Origin: an uncultured Bacteroidales bacterium
GTDB lineage: Bacteria; Bacteroidota; Bacteroidia; Bacteroidales; Paludibacteraceae
Assembly: GCA_946186735.1 (NCBI GenBank)
Contig: CAMHOK010000002.1
Location: 1 to 54,643 of the forward strand
Direction: 5' to 3'
DNA: 54,643 bases
The notes beneath the pieces are model-generated. The model searched no databases. It was not told where the DNA came from and saw only the letters and a list, made by a program, of their open reading frames with translations. A program made the translations under genes and the position numbers. Positions 35,177 to 44,082 of the stretch are shown here, piece by piece; within the stretch, counting starts at the first letter, position 1, and every line of letters begins with the position of its first letter.

Positions 35177-36094
35177 ATGCTTGCTTTTATCACATGGAAC
35201 ATCGATCCGGTAATCTTCTCTATCGGAGCTTTGCAGATACGCTGGTACGGACTGCTCTGGGCAGTGGGTATATACTTCTGCTATCTCACTCAAGTCAAGT
35301 TCTATAAACACGAGAACTGTCCGCCTGAGTGGATCGACAAGCTCTTTGTCTATATGGTTACCGGTGTTATCGTGGGAGCACGATTGGGTCATTGCTGGTT
35401 CTACGAGTGGTACGATGTAACCAACCCGGCACTCTCTGCCTATTGCCATAGCGTCGGACTGTCCACCGAACCTATACAGATCTTCTCGTGGAACATCAAC
35501 TACCGTAACCCTTATATAGAGCATCCTTTCGAGCTGCTCAAGATATGGCAGGGCGGGTTGTCGTCGCATGGCGGAGCCGCCGGACTCATCTTCATGGGTT
35601 GGTTGCTCGATAGGAAACATTTCCATAAAGGTATAGCCTGGCTGTTCGATAAGTTAGTGATAGGTATATGCATCACCGCCACCTGTATCCGTCTTGGTAA
35701 CCTGATGAACTCCGAGATCTACGGCAACCCTACCACCATGCCTTGGGGCTTCATCTTCGTTCGCGACCCGCAGGTGCCCGTCGATGCCTCGGGCAACCCG
35801 CTGCCATGTCACCCCACGCAGATATATGAGATGATGTATTGCATCTTCGCCTTCATCGTTACATGGTTCATGTACTGGAAGACCAACGCAAGTAAGCGTC
35901 ACGGACTCATCCTCGGTGTCTTCTTCGAGATAATCTTCATCACGCGCTTCGGACTGGAGTTCATGAAGCTCGACCAAGAAGCTTTCGAGCAAAACATGGT
36001 GTTCAACATGGGTCAGTGGCTGTCAGTGCCGTTCATCATCTGGGGTGCTTACCTCATCGTTCACGCACTCCGGACTAAACCGCTTCGCGGTTAG
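35177..36094 (+). CDS. lgt: Prolipoprotein diacylglyceryl transferase
   Basis: The 305-residue inner-membrane enzyme moves diacylglycerol from phosphatidylglycerol to the lipobox cysteine of prolipoproteins, the first step for lipoproteins such as the SusD-like ones here. Seen: IRWYGLLWAVGI in the first membrane segment, GARLGHCWFYEW, the signature GGLSSHGGAAG (about 126-136), RLGNLMNSEIYG (about 172-183) and HPTQIYE (about 212-218). Several membrane helices are clear. Its last codons (KPLRG, stop) lie in the first unit of a repeat tract that continues downstream, so the repeat forms part of the gene's end. It is probably co-transcribed with secA. Confidence 0.96.
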   Translation: MLAFITWNIDPVIFSIGALQIRWYGLLWAVGIYFCYLTQVKFYKHENCPPEWIDKLFVYMVTGVIVGARLGHCWFYEWYDVTNPALSAYCHSVGLSTEPIQIFSWNINYRNPYIEHPFELLKIWQGGLSSHGGAAGLIFMGWLLDRKHFHKGIAWLFDKLVIGICITATCIRLGNLMNSEIYGNPTTMPWGFIFVRDPQVPVDASGNPLPCHPTQIYEMMYCIFAFIVTWFMYWKTNASKRHGLILGVFFEIIFITRFGLEFMKLDQEAFEQNMVFNMGQWLSVPFIIWGAYLIVHALRTKPLRG

Positions 36095-36216
36095 AGGTTA
36101 GACCGCTGCGCTGTTAGACCGCTTCGCTGTTAGAGCGCTTCGCTGTTAGGGATTAGACCGCTTCGCTGTTAGACCGCTTCGCTGTTAGGTGTTAGAGCGC
36201 TGCGCTGTTAGAGGTT
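36078..36216. repeat. Seven-unit short GC-rich repeat after lgt
   Basis: About seven imperfect copies of a 16-17 base unit of the form ACCGCTTCGCTGTTAG occur. The first copy is a perfect triloop hairpin (AACCGC 36078-36083, TTC, GCGGTT 36087-36092). Later copies have one mismatch in the stem, and some are joined by GGTTAG or GGGAT spacers. The first unit supplies the lgt stop codon. A sister array lies at 37614-37724. Confidence 0.85.
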
Positions 36217-36222
36217 AGAGAA

Positions 36223-37614
36223 ATGAAACAAAACATTTTGATATTATGTCTGTTAATTGGTTGTGCTCGTTTGTGGGCGCAGTCTGCTGATAGTGTGGTC
36301 TATCATCAGTGGGCCGACACTTTCAAGACTCAGCAGTCGGAGGTGGCTCAGACCGATGAGTTGATGTGGCGGTTGCTTGAAGAGCAGTCGCAACGCATCA
36401 AGCAACAGAACGACTCCGTTCATCAGTATCGTCTGCTCCACGACACCACTACTCTCCAACCTTTTCATATAGGCTATGCCGACTCGCTGCGTTTAGACGC
36501 CGAGCGCCGGCGCTTCACACATCACCCCTTAGCCATACCTATGCTCTATGTGCCTGAGAGACGCTCATCCGAACAGATGGTGAAAGACAGCCAAGAGGAC
36601 GACGTACAACACTTCACATTAGGCAGGCTGTATAGCGGTGCTCGGCGAGAGATACTCAGACACAACGCTGAGGTATATAAAGGTGTGTATGACGCCTCAC
36701 TCGATTTCGGACAGCATATCATAGCCGATATCGATAAGATTGGCAGTGTGGAGATAAAAAAGACGATCATCAAAGAGGTGGACGAAGAGCGTCGTTATCA
36801 GTTGCGCCGTTTCCGTGACGCACGGTCGCCCTGGCGCAAACAGGCAACTATCATGCTGCAGGTGTCGCAGAACTATGTGTCGCCTAACTGGTATCAAGGA
36901 GGTAACAGCAACTTCGCACTCTTAGGTACGGTGCAAGGCTATATCAACTACGATGATAAGGATAAGATAACCTGGGAGAACCAGGGCGAATGGCGAATGG
37001 GTTTCTCTACCGTGAGCGGCGACTCGCTCAGGAAAGTGAACACTAACGACGACCTGCTCAAACTATACACCAAGTTCGGATATAAGGTCTATCAGAACTT
37101 GTATATATCAACCTCTGCAGAGTTGCAGACTCAGCTGTTCGAGACATGGAAGACCAATGTCAATGAGCTCAAGACCGGTCCGCTCACACCTCTCAGGTTC
37201 AACCTGACCTTAGGTATCGACTATAAGCCGGTGAAAGGACTATCTATAGTGTTCTCGCCTTTCACTTATAAGATGGTCTATGCTTACGACACTGTTCATG
37301 TCAGCCCTTCTACTTTCGGTATTCCTGACTCAAAGCAAGAGCTCAACGACATAGGTAGCTCGTTGAGAGTCGATTGGTCGTGGACACCGGTAAGAGAGGT
37401 GGCGCTCGACTCGAAGTTCTATTTCTACACCAACTACAAACGCGTAGAGGTGGATTGGGAGATTACCTGCAACTTCATCATCAATCGTTATCTCTCGGCT
37501 CGCGTCATCCTTCACCCGCGCTACGACAACACCGTCATCCTGCCCAATGATGAGCGAGCCCGTCTGCAGTTTAAAGAGCTCATCTCCGTGGGCTTCGCAC
37601 ATAAGTTTTATTAG
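36223..37614 (+). CDS. DUF3078-family outer-membrane barrel protein
   Basis: The 463-residue protein has a signal peptide (MKQNILILCLLIGCARLWAQ), a helical or disordered stretch (about 21-200, rich in Gln/Arg), and a beta-barrel region from about 205. There the strands NYVSPNWYQGGNSNFALLG and TWENQGEWRMGFSTV carry the W-x-x-G-G-x-N mark of DUF3078 proteins. It ends in VGFAHKFY with the terminal aromatic of outer-membrane barrels. Function is unknown. A second, shorter DUF3078 gene lies at 45598-46725. The gene sits between two arrays of the same short repeat, one ending just before the start codon and the other beginning at its stop. No promoter was recognised. Confidence 0.82.
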   Translation: MKQNILILCLLIGCARLWAQSADSVVYHQWADTFKTQQSEVAQTDELMWRLLEEQSQRIKQQNDSVHQYRLLHDTTTLQPFHIGYADSLRLDAERRRFTHHPLAIPMLYVPERRSSEQMVKDSQEDDVQHFTLGRLYSGARREILRHNAEVYKGVYDASLDFGQHIIADIDKIGSVEIKKTIIKEVDEERRYQLRRFRDARSPWRKQATIMLQVSQNYVSPNWYQGGNSNFALLGTVQGYINYDDKDKITWENQGEWRMGFSTVSGDSLRKVNTNDDLLKLYTKFGYKVYQNLYISTSAELQTQLFETWKTNVNELKTGPLTPLRFNLTLGIDYKPVKGLSIVFSPFTYKMVYAYDTVHVSPSTFGIPDSKQELNDIGSSLRVDWSWTPVREVALDSKFYFYTNYKRVEVDWEITCNFIINRYLSARVILHPRYDNTVILPNDERARLQFKELISVGFAHKFY

Positions 37615-37724
37615 ACCGCTGCGCTGTTAGACCGCTGCGCTGTTAGACCGCTGCGCTGTTAGAGGTTAGACCGCTGCGCTGTTAGAGGTTAGACCGCTGT
37701 GCTGTTAGACCGCTGCGCTGTTAG
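37614..37724. repeat. Six-unit short GC-rich repeat after DUF3078 gene
   Basis: Six copies of a unit of the form ACCGCTGCGCTGTTAG occur, some extended by AGGTTAG, between the stop of the DUF3078 gene and the stop of the convergent HD gene. They are more uniform than the copies at 36078-36216. One unit has GTGCT for GCGCT. The imperfect hairpins may serve as a two-way terminator. Confidence 0.85.
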
Positions 37725-38257
37725 GAGAACATCTTCTCCATCTCTTCGAAGCGCAGGATGGCGTCGTGGCCGTAGCGCCAGATAGAGCGGCGCACCTTTT
37801 CGTAATCAACCTCCTCACCTATATGCGACTTGGAGAAGAACTTGTCGGCGTAGCAGATAAGCTTCTCTTCTACTGTCTGAGGACAGAAGTCCTGCTCGGG
37901 CAGCGGCAACTCTTCGCGTATGATCTGCTCCACGGTGATACCGCTCCCGGTGTGGCGCTCTGCCACGCGGGCATGACGCGGGTACCCCTCTTTCCTGAGC
38001 AGCTCGGCACCAAGGTAGCCATGCTCGATATAATGGTGCTCACCAAAGCAGAAGATCTTTGGTGCTTGGCAGAAGATGATTCCTATGTCGTGCAGCATGG
38101 CAGCCTCGCTGACGAACTGAAGGTCGATAGAGAGCTCCGGGTGGCGGTCGGCTATGAGGAGCGCACGGTCGCGCACCTGAATGCTATGCGTCAACAAGAT
38201 ATGCCTGAGCTCAGGCGAGTGGGCATAATAGCGGTCGATGATGTCAAGCGGGTTCAT
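37721..38257 (-). CDS. HD-domain hydrolase
   Basis: The 178-residue cytoplasmic protein has the HD-superfamily metal site: His24 in LLTHSIQVRD, the His56-Asp57 pair in AMLHDIGIIF, and later His residues (EHHYIEHGYLG and ERHTGSG). HD proteins hydrolyse phosphate esters of nucleotides or related compounds; the substrate here is unknown. Its ATG overlaps the fmt stop (ATGA at 38254-38257), so it is translationally coupled to fmt and ends the nadK operon. Its stop codon lies at the edge of the repeat array. Confidence 0.85.
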   Translation of the reverse strand: MNPLDIIDRYYAHSPELRHILLTHSIQVRDRALLIADRHPELSIDLQFVSEAAMLHDIGIIFCQAPKIFCFGEHHYIEHGYLGAELLRKEGYPRHARVAERHTGSGITVEQIIREELPLPEQDFCPQTVEEKLICYADKFFSKSHIGEEVDYEKVRRSIWRYGHDAILRFEEMEKMFS

Positions 38258-39204
38258 AGGCGATAACCGTTAAGAGCGTCTCTGATAGGCATGCGTCGCT
38301 TCCCGGGGAACTGCAACTCAACAACTTGCAGGTAACGATCGTTGCATGCAATAAGCATCTGTTTGTCGGCAAGGTTGAGCCGCACACTGCCCGCCGGAGT
38401 GTCTGCCGGACGGCTGATAGAGGTCAGACGCGTGGCAAAAAGTTTGACCGTCTCCTCTTTCTCTCCTATCTTTATGTCGCACCAAGCTGCGGGCGAGGGA
38501 CTGAGTCCGCGTATGAAGTCGTGCACCTCAAGAGCGTCCTTGGTGAAGTCGATGAGGCAGGTCTCTTTGAAGATCTTCGGTGCGGGCTTGAGCGGACCTT
38601 CCGAGAGCATAGCCTGAGCCGTGGTTGTAGCTCTGCCTGAGGCTATGAGGTCAACCGTTCGGCTCACCATCTGAGCTCCGAGGACCATGAGGCGGTCGTG
38701 AACCGAACCGGCGTCCTCCTCCTCGCCTATGCTTATCTTCTCCTGAAGGATGATGTCTCCGGTGTCTATCTCATGACGGAGGAAGAAAGTGGTGACGCCT
38801 GTCTGCTTGTCGCCGTTGATGACAGCCCAGTTGATGGGGGCTGCACCGCGATACTGCGGTAGCAGCGAGGCATGAAGGTTGAAAGTGCCGAGTCGGGGCA
38901 TCGACCACACCACCTCGGGTAACATACGGAAAGCAACCACTATCTGCAGGTCGGCGTTGTATGAACGAAGACAGCTTAGGAACGACTCATCTTTGAGTCT
39001 CTCGGGTTGGAGCAGAGGTAGCGAGGCGGACAAAGCATATTGCTTGACAGCTGAGTACTGCACCTTATGTCCGCGTCCCGCAGGCTTGTCGGGCATGGTA
39101 ACCACTGCCACAATGTTGTAGCCTGACTCATGAAGGACTTTCAGACTGTGGGCAGCAAAATCAGGAGTGCCCATGAAGATTATTCTCAGATCGTGTGGAT
39201 GCAT
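38254..39204 (-). CDS. fmt: Methionyl-tRNA formyltransferase
   Basis: The 316-residue enzyme formylates initiator Met-tRNA using 10-formyltetrahydrofolate. The N-terminal formyltransferase domain begins RIIFMGTPDFAA; the catalytic triad is Asn109 and His111 in FNLHASLLPQYRG and Asp147 in HEIDTGDI. The C-terminal OB-like domain starts near 205 (SPSPAAWCDI) and ends NGYRL. Length is normal. A repeat-rich 54-base spacer separates it from the upstream DUF1207-like gene. A TATATTTG -7-like element (39264-39271, minus) lies in the end of that gene but lacks a clear -33. Confidence 0.97.
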   Translation of the reverse strand: MHPHDLRIIFMGTPDFAAHSLKVLHESGYNIVAVVTMPDKPAGRGHKVQYSAVKQYALSASLPLLQPERLKDESFLSCLRSYNADLQIVVAFRMLPEVVWSMPRLGTFNLHASLLPQYRGAAPINWAVINGDKQTGVTTFFLRHEIDTGDIILQEKISIGEEEDAGSVHDRLMVLGAQMVSRTVDLIASGRATTTAQAMLSEGPLKPAPKIFKETCLIDFTKDALEVHDFIRGLSPSPAAWCDIKIGEKEETVKLFATRLTSISRPADTPAGSVRLNLADKQMLIACNDRYLQVVELQFPGKRRMPIRDALNGYRL

Positions 39205-39258
39205 GGAGGGTTGAATAGTTGAATGGTTGAATGTTTGATAGTTGATTGGGTTGAATAG
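39205..39258. repeat. GTTGAAT-type short repeats between fmt and the barrel gene
   Basis: The 54-base spacer is almost entirely variants of TTGAATAG/TTGAATGG/TTGATAG. Similar GAATA and GTTGAAAAGTGAAAAG words occur in the spacers at 15660-15690 and 45548-45572. Confidence 0.65.
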
Positions 39259-40311
39259 TTATTCAAATATAAGGCATGCGCCTATCTGGCTGAAGTTGTC
39301 GATATTGCGGAACTGCCCATGCGGACAGTTGCCGTGGTAGGCTCTTATGCCGAAGGCAAAACGCGAAAAGTAGCCATCGTAGTTAGGTGTGTTGTATCTC
39401 ACTCCTGCGAAGATGTTATAGGTGAAGCGCCTTTTCTCTTTCTGTTCTTTTGAGCTGAGCGTCTGTCCATCGAAAGAGAAGACGGGGTAGCCGTAGATAG
39501 CGCGGTTCCTCAGTTCGGCGGAGACGACAGCCTGAAAGCCGTGGGGTGAGGTGTCGGACTGATACTGATACTGCACGTATGCCTCCCATGGCGACAACCG
39601 TGGTTGTGCGAGCGACTCGTCACCGTCTCTTTGCTCGATGAAGTACCAGCCTCTCTTAGGTGAGAGCAGTATCATCACTCCGGCGCGCAGACAGTGGTTA
39701 GAGCTGTAGCGGTCGGCTGTCTCGTTGACGGTGAACTGCAGCTCGGTGTAGTTGTACGACACATTGACCCTACGGAGCGGATAGCCCTGGTCAACATGCT
39801 GGAGCAAGAGCTCATCACCTATATGCGTCGATTCGTGCTTGAACGGACTCCAAGCTACCGAGTAGTTCTTCATGAACCCCAACCTACACTGATGCATGAA
39901 AGTCCATGTGGGGAGCGAGACGCGGAAGTCGGTGTTGGTGATAGGTGAGGTGGTACTCTCAAAGAGGTCCATCCATAGCGAGGCCGACAAGGTCATCTTC
40001 ACATTTAGGTAGAACCTCTCGTCCACCACTTGACCTGTCCATATAGGCAGCGACAGACCGAACATAGTGAGGGTGGTGGTACGATACTGCTTCCCGCCCT
40101 GAGTGTAGTCGTAGGTGGGGTGGTTGGTGTTGGCGGCAATGTCCATGCGTACCAAGTCGGGGTGCACATCGGCAAGCAGAGAGTGCCCGAAAGGGGTGTA
40201 GCGGAACCAACCTTCTGCTACTCTTGTCTGCGCACTGAGGGGCAGAGTGCTGACGCTAAGGAGAGCGCACAAGCACACAAGCATCATTGAGATGACACTT
40301 CTTCTTCTCAT
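39259..40311 (-). CDS. Outer-membrane protein resembling DUF1207
   Basis: The 350-residue protein has a signal peptide (MRRRSVISMMLVCLCALLS, likely cleaved after PLSAQ) and alternating hydrophobic strands throughout, as in an outer-membrane barrel. The C-terminal GIRAYHGNCPHGQFRN stretch recalls the conserved end of DUF1207 proteins, and the last residues (ACLIFE) have a Phe near the end. Function is unknown. The start at 40311 was chosen over the in-frame ATG at 40353 because it directly gives the signal peptide. It follows the smaller barrel gene by 44 bases and is probably in the nadK-fmt operon. Confidence 0.75.
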   Translation of the reverse strand: MRRRSVISMMLVCLCALLSVSTLPLSAQTRVAEGWFRYTPFGHSLLADVHPDLVRMDIAANTNHPTYDYTQGGKQYRTTTLTMFGLSLPIWTGQVVDERFYLNVKMTLSASLWMDLFESTTSPITNTDFRVSLPTWTFMHQCRLGFMKNYSVAWSPFKHESTHIGDELLLQHVDQGYPLRRVNVSYNYTELQFTVNETADRYSSNHCLRAGVMILLSPKRGWYFIEQRDGDESLAQPRLSPWEAYVQYQYQSDTSPHGFQAVVSAELRNRAIYGYPVFSFDGQTLSSKEQKEKRRFTYNIFAGVRYNTPNYDGYFSRFAFGIRAYHGNCPHGQFRNIDNFSQIGACLIFE

Positions 40312-40355
40312 TATCAAAAAGATGATTAAATAGTCTGACTGTTTTGCATGCACTA

Positions 40356-41051
40356 TCAGAAGCGGGCACCTATACCCACTTTGACTAAAGCATCAAGTCC
40401 GAGATTAATCTCAGCCAATCCGTACACTCTCGTTCCTACGTTCAGTCCGAGCAGGGTGATATCTCCTGCAGGTAACCACTTAACTTCTTTGCCGTTGGGA
40501 TATCGCTTTTGCAACTCCTGAATGCGCTTCACATCATCGTTGACAAGAGCGGCGGCTGTGAGATCTTTGTCGAACATATCGCTCCTGTTCCACAGAACGA
40601 TACCCAGACCTATGTCAAGACCTGAGTAGAGCTTGACTATTCTCGTGTTCAGATAAGTGAACTGCATACTGAGTTGTGCCAACATCATGTGAGCATCGCT
40701 CTTGCCCAGTTTCTCGTGCGTACTACCTATAGCGGCAATAGCAGCAGGGTCGGTAGGGTTGGCATACATCTCAAATCCTGAATACTCATAATTAAGTTTC
40801 AGACCAATCTGGAACCAATCAACCAACTCTTTATGATAACTGAACGAGTAAGAACCAAAGTAAGAGGGGTTCTCGATGGTGAGAACCTTTCCGTAGCCTA
40901 ACTCAGTGATCATCGGATTGGCAAGGTAACTGATAAAGACAGTAACCGGTGAGAACGGACCGCCGGAGATGCTGATTTGGTTGTCCCAGTCAGCAGCGAA
41001 AGAGCTCAGAGCACAGCACAAAGCTACGCAAAAGATAGCAATTCGTTTCAT
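40356..41051 (-). CDS. Small outer-membrane beta-barrel protein
   Basis: The 231-residue protein has a signal peptide (MKRIAIFCVALCCALSSFAA) and strand-rich sequence ending in LVKVGIGARF, a terminal Phe typical of outer-membrane barrels. Segments such as YSFSYHKELVDWFQIGLKLNY and LYSGLDIGLGIVLW suggest an eight-stranded porin-like fold. No family is recognised and no catalytic residues are evident. It lies between nadK (52-base gap) and the DUF1207-like gene, all on the same strand. Confidence 0.75.
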   Translation of the reverse strand: MKRIAIFCVALCCALSSFAADWDNQISISGGPFSPVTVFISYLANPMITELGYGKVLTIENPSYFGSYSFSYHKELVDWFQIGLKLNYEYSGFEMYANPTDPAAIAAIGSTHEKLGKSDAHMMLAQLSMQFTYLNTRIVKLYSGLDIGLGIVLWNRSDMFDKDLTAAALVNDDVKRIQELQKRYPNGKEVKWLPAGDITLLGLNVGTRVYGLAEINLGLDALVKVGIGARF

Positions 41052-41103
41052 AAATGTATGTTTTTAGTTTTTTGTCTGTTACTTATTGTTGACGGGTGGG
41101 TGT

Positions 41104-41925
41104 CTAACTGCCCCACGACAACTTATCTTTGAGTGTGTCGAAGAAAGAGTGTTCACCTAACTGCACCAGCTTGACGGTGTTAGCGGCTTTCTCTATGTGC
41201 AGCGTTACCTCTTCGCGGAAAGTCTGACTGCGCCCGTCAATAGAGATGAGGTAGCTGTGTGAGCGACTGCTTATCTTCATGTCGATGAAGCAGTCGTCGG
41301 GGATGACGAGCGGTCTGACATTAAGGCTGTGTGTGGCGATAGGACTTATTATCATCACTTTGGCTTGCGGAGCCACCAACGGCCCTCCTACCGACAGGTT
41401 GTAGGCGGTAGAGCCTGTGGGGGTGGAGATGAGCACTCCGTCAGCATGATAGGTGTGCAACAGCTCGCCATTGATATGCATCTCAACCGCTATCATCGAG
41501 CTCAGTTCCTGCTTCATCACCGCTATCTCGTTGAGCGCGAAAGGCGAACCCATCTGCCAGCCGTCGTTGGTGCTCACACGGAGCATTGAACGCTGCTCGA
41601 TGGTGTAGTCGTTGCTCACAAGCTGCCTGCATATACGCTCCACATCTTTCGCCTGCGCCTCTGCAAGAAAACCTAAGTGCCCGCAGTTGATACCAAGCAC
41701 TACAGTGTTCAGAACCGTACCATCACCTCCGACAGAAAGAGCAAAATCAACGGTGTCGGTCAGCTCGTCGGTAAAAGGGGCGTAGCTGTCTCTGAGGTTC
41801 ATCTCGTTGCGCAACTCTTGCGACAACAGCACTTCAACGCCATTGCAGCGCATGAACTCCAAGATGCGGGCAACCTCTGCTACGGTATCTTTCTTGAAGG
41901 TATTTCCAAAGATAACTATCTTCAT
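41104..41925 (-). CDS. nadK: NAD kinase
   Basis: The 273-residue cytoplasmic enzyme phosphorylates NAD to NADP. Seen: GGDGT (66-70) in the ATP/NAD kinase core, NEIAV, the second signature with HADGVLISTPTGSTAY, and a C-terminal beta-rich part with SIDGR. Length is normal. The start at 41925 (MKIVIFGNTF) was preferred to 41943 because it aligns with the core N-terminus. It has a strong promoter and heads a five-gene minus-strand group, facing away from pdxJ. This nadK/pdxJ divergent arrangement is common in Bacteroidetes. Confidence 0.96.
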   Translation of the reverse strand: MKIVIFGNTFKKDTVAEVARILEFMRCNGVEVLLSQELRNEMNLRDSYAPFTDELTDTVDFALSVGGDGTVLNTVVLGINCGHLGFLAEAQAKDVERICRQLVSNDYTIEQRSMLRVSTNDGWQMGSPFALNEIAVMKQELSSMIAVEMHINGELLHTYHADGVLISTPTGSTAYNLSVGGPLVAPQAKVMIISPIATHSLNVRPLVIPDDCFIDMKISSRSHSYLISIDGRSQTFREEVTLHIEKAANTVKLVQLGEHSFFDTLKDKLSWGS

Positions 41926-42014
41926 AACTATATTTGTCTTCAATCAGAAGGACTTGATCAATCAGAAGAAGAGCATCGGTAGGACTTCTCCGATAAGACG
42001 CCTTCTTCACCGCG

Positions 42015-42045
42015 CAAAGATATGATTTTTTTTCCGATTGACAAA
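42015..42045 (-). promoter_or_regulatory. nadK promoter
   Basis: The minus strand has -33 TTTTG (42042-42045 region), 19 bases of spacing and -7 TATCTTTG (42015-42022). The leader is about 85 bases. Confidence 0.7.
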
Positions 42046-42135
42046 AAAATGCCTTACAATGAAGTCGTGCAATCGCTCATAGACCTGTTTTTTGGTAAAA
42101 AAGTAAAAATATTTTCATGATTAAATAAAAAATAG

Positions 42136-42143
42136 TATCTTTG
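42136..42143 (+). promoter_or_regulatory. -7 element for the pdxJ-exbBD-tonB operon
   Basis: TATCTTTG fits TAnnTTTG and lies 83 bases before the pdxJ start. The -33 region is weak (TTTTC near 42112-42116), so this is a partial match. Confidence 0.55.
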
Positions 42144-42225
42144 CACGACTTATGATTTGTTAGAAACAAGAGGTACATTAACCATAGTCTTTAGTTCCAA
42201 TTTTCAGTACGAATGCTACTTTAAA

Positions 42226-42945
42226 ATGACCAAACTGAGTGTAAACATAAACAAGATAGCTACCCTTCGCAATGCTCGCGGTGGCGATGTACCCTCTGTT
42301 GTGGGTTTTGCCATCGACTGCGAGCGATTTGGCGCTGATGGTATAACCGTTCATCCCCGTCCTGACGAGCGGCACATACGCTATAGTGATGTGTATGAGC
42401 TCGCGGAGGTGGTGAAGACCGAGTTTAATATCGAGGGCAATCCCACGGCTGCGTTTACCGAGCTCGTTACCTCTGTCTGTCCCACACAAGTTACATTAGT
42501 GCCCGATGCTGCTTCTCAGCTCACCAGCGACCATGGCTATGACACACGCTCTTGTCAAGACGAGTTGTGCCGACTCATAGAACCCTTCAAACGCAAGGGG
42601 ATAAGAGTGTCGGTCTTTGTAGATGCCGATGCTCAGATGGTGAGTTATGCCAAGCGTGCCGGAGCCGACCGCGTGGAGCTCTATACAGGTCCTTATGCGC
42701 ACCTGTATGATGCTGACCCTCAGGCAGCTGTCCTTATGCTCAAAGAGGCGGCTGAGGCTGCCAAGGACTTAGGCTTGGGGCTTAATGCCGGACACGACCT
42801 GAACCTCATGAACCTGCGCGCACTACACAATGCCTACCCGTGGATAGATGAGGTGAGTATCGGACATGCGCTCATAGCCGATGCCCTTTATCTGGGTATA
42901 GAGCAGACTATCAAACAGTATAAACAACGCTTATTAATCAACTAA
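42226..42945 (+). CDS. pdxJ: Pyridoxine 5'-phosphate synthase
   Basis: The 239-residue TIM-barrel enzyme condenses 3-amino-1-hydroxyacetone phosphate with deoxyxylulose 5-phosphate to make pyridoxine 5'-phosphate. Seen: [17 protein letters not shown] at the N-terminus, [13 protein letters not shown] with the catalytic His, [11 protein letters not shown], and the C-terminal LNAGHDLN and [13 protein letters not shown], all PdxJ signatures. The start at 42226 directly precedes the conserved N-terminus; an upstream ATG at 42157 gives an unrelated extension. exbB begins 12 bases after the stop. Confidence 0.97.
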   Translation: MTKLSVNINKIATLRNARGGDVPSVVGFAIDCERFGADGITVHPRPDERHIRYSDVYELAEVVKTEFNIEGNPTAAFTELVTSVCPTQVTLVPDAASQLTSDHGYDTRSCQDELCRLIEPFKRKGIRVSVFVDADAQMVSYAKRAGADRVELYTGPYAHLYDADPQAAVLMLKEAAEAAKDLGLGLNAGHDLNLMNLRALHNAYPWIDEVSIGHALIADALYLGIEQTIKQYKQRLLIN

Positions 42946-42957
42946 ACGATATCAATT

Positions 42958-43647
42958 ATGATCCTATTTCAAGATGTGTTGGCAACCGAAATTGCCGAAG
43001 AGACATTAACTCAGACCGTTCAAGAACCCATGAACCTGTGGCAGATGGCTCAGTATGGTGGTTGGATAATGGTTTTGTTGGCAGTGCTGCTTGCCATTGC
43101 CGTCTATCTGTTCATCGAGCGCTTGGTGATGATAAAGAAAGCCAAGAAAGAAGACCGCTCGTTCATGGACCGTATCAAAGATTATATTCACGAGGGTAAG
43201 ATCGACTCAGCCATCAACCTCTGTCGCCAGACCGACACTCCCGCTGCCCGTATGGTAGAGAAGGGTATAAGCCGTATAGGCCGACCGATGAACGATGTGC
43301 AGGTGGCCATCGAGAATGTGGGTAATCTTGAGGTGGCTAAGCTCGAGAAGAACCTTGTCATTGTAGCCACGATAGCAGCTATTGCACCTATGCTCGGTTT
43401 TCTCGGAACGGTGATAGGTATGGTGCAGACCTTCTACAACATGGCAGGCTCTGAGTCGGGTGCTATAGAGCTCAGCGCCTTGAGCACCGGTATGTACCAG
43501 GCTATGGTAACCACTATAGGCGGTCTGATAGTAGGTATCCTCGTGCTCTTCGCATACAACTACTTAGTGGCCCGCATCGATTCGGTCGTACGACAGTTAG
43601 AAGGCAGGACGATGGAGTTCATGGACCTGCTCAACGAACCCGCATAA
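42958..43647 (+). CDS. exbB: MotA/TolQ/ExbB proton channel protein
   Basis: The 229-residue inner-membrane protein forms the proton-driven motor with ExbD. Seen: a first membrane segment (about 33-53: GWIMVLLAVLLAIAVYLFIE), a cytoplasmic loop, and two C-terminal membrane segments carrying IAPMLGFLGTVIGMVQTF and TTIGGLIVGILVLF, the proton-path signatures. It is the second gene of the pdxJ-exbB-exbD-tonB group and would energise SusC-type transporters such as the one at 10667-13828. Confidence 0.93.
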   Translation: MILFQDVLATEIAEETLTQTVQEPMNLWQMAQYGGWIMVLLAVLLAIAVYLFIERLVMIKKAKKEDRSFMDRIKDYIHEGKIDSAINLCRQTDTPAARMVEKGISRIGRPMNDVQVAIENVGNLEVAKLEKNLVIVATIAAIAPMLGFLGTVIGMVQTFYNMAGSESGAIELSALSTGMYQAMVTTIGGLIVGILVLFAYNYLVARIDSVVRQLEGRTMEFMDLLNEPA

Positions 43648-43674
43648 GCAACCAACCTCACAACAACCCTTACT

Positions 43675-44082
43675 ATGGCACTCAAAAGACGAAATAAAGT
43701 GGAGGCTACCTTCTCGATGTCGTCAATGACCGACCTCATCTTCCTGCTCTTGCTCTTCTTCGTGATGGCAAGCACGATGTCGTCGCCTAACGACATAAAG
43801 ATCAACCTCCCGCAATCAAGAGCTAAGACTACCACCAAACAGGTGGTTGCTAAGGTCAATATCGACAACTTAGGCAACTACTCGGTGGCAGTGGGCAAGA
43901 AGAAAGCACAGCCTATCGAGGCCGACCAATTAGAGGCTTATCTGATGCAACTCCAAGCACAAGACTCTACCACTTATATAGCCCTGCATGCCGACCAAGA
44001 TATAGCCTACAAAGAGGTGGTGCATGTGCTCGATATAGCCAACCAACATAAGATGAAACTGGTAATAGCTACCAAGAAGTGA
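43675..44082 (+). CDS. exbD: ExbD/TolR-family protein
   Basis: The 135-residue protein has one membrane segment (about 19-38: TDLIFLLLLFFVMAST) that contains the key Asp (MTDLIFLLL) used for proton transfer, and a periplasmic domain of about 90 residues. It partners ExbB. It begins 27 bases after exbB, and its stop overlaps the next ATG (44079-44082). Confidence 0.93.
   Translation: MALKRRNKVEATFSMSSMTDLIFLLLLFFVMASTMSSPNDIKINLPQSRAKTTTKQVVAKVNIDNLGNYSVAVGKKKAQPIEADQLEAYLMQLQAQDSTTYIALHADQDIAYKEVVHVLDIANQHKMKLVIATKK

Noticed and set aside
36078..37724. Composite transposon formed by the two repeat arrays
   Set aside because: The enclosed DUF3078 gene is not a transposase, the arrays have no target duplications, and both are tandem short units, not terminal inverted repeats.
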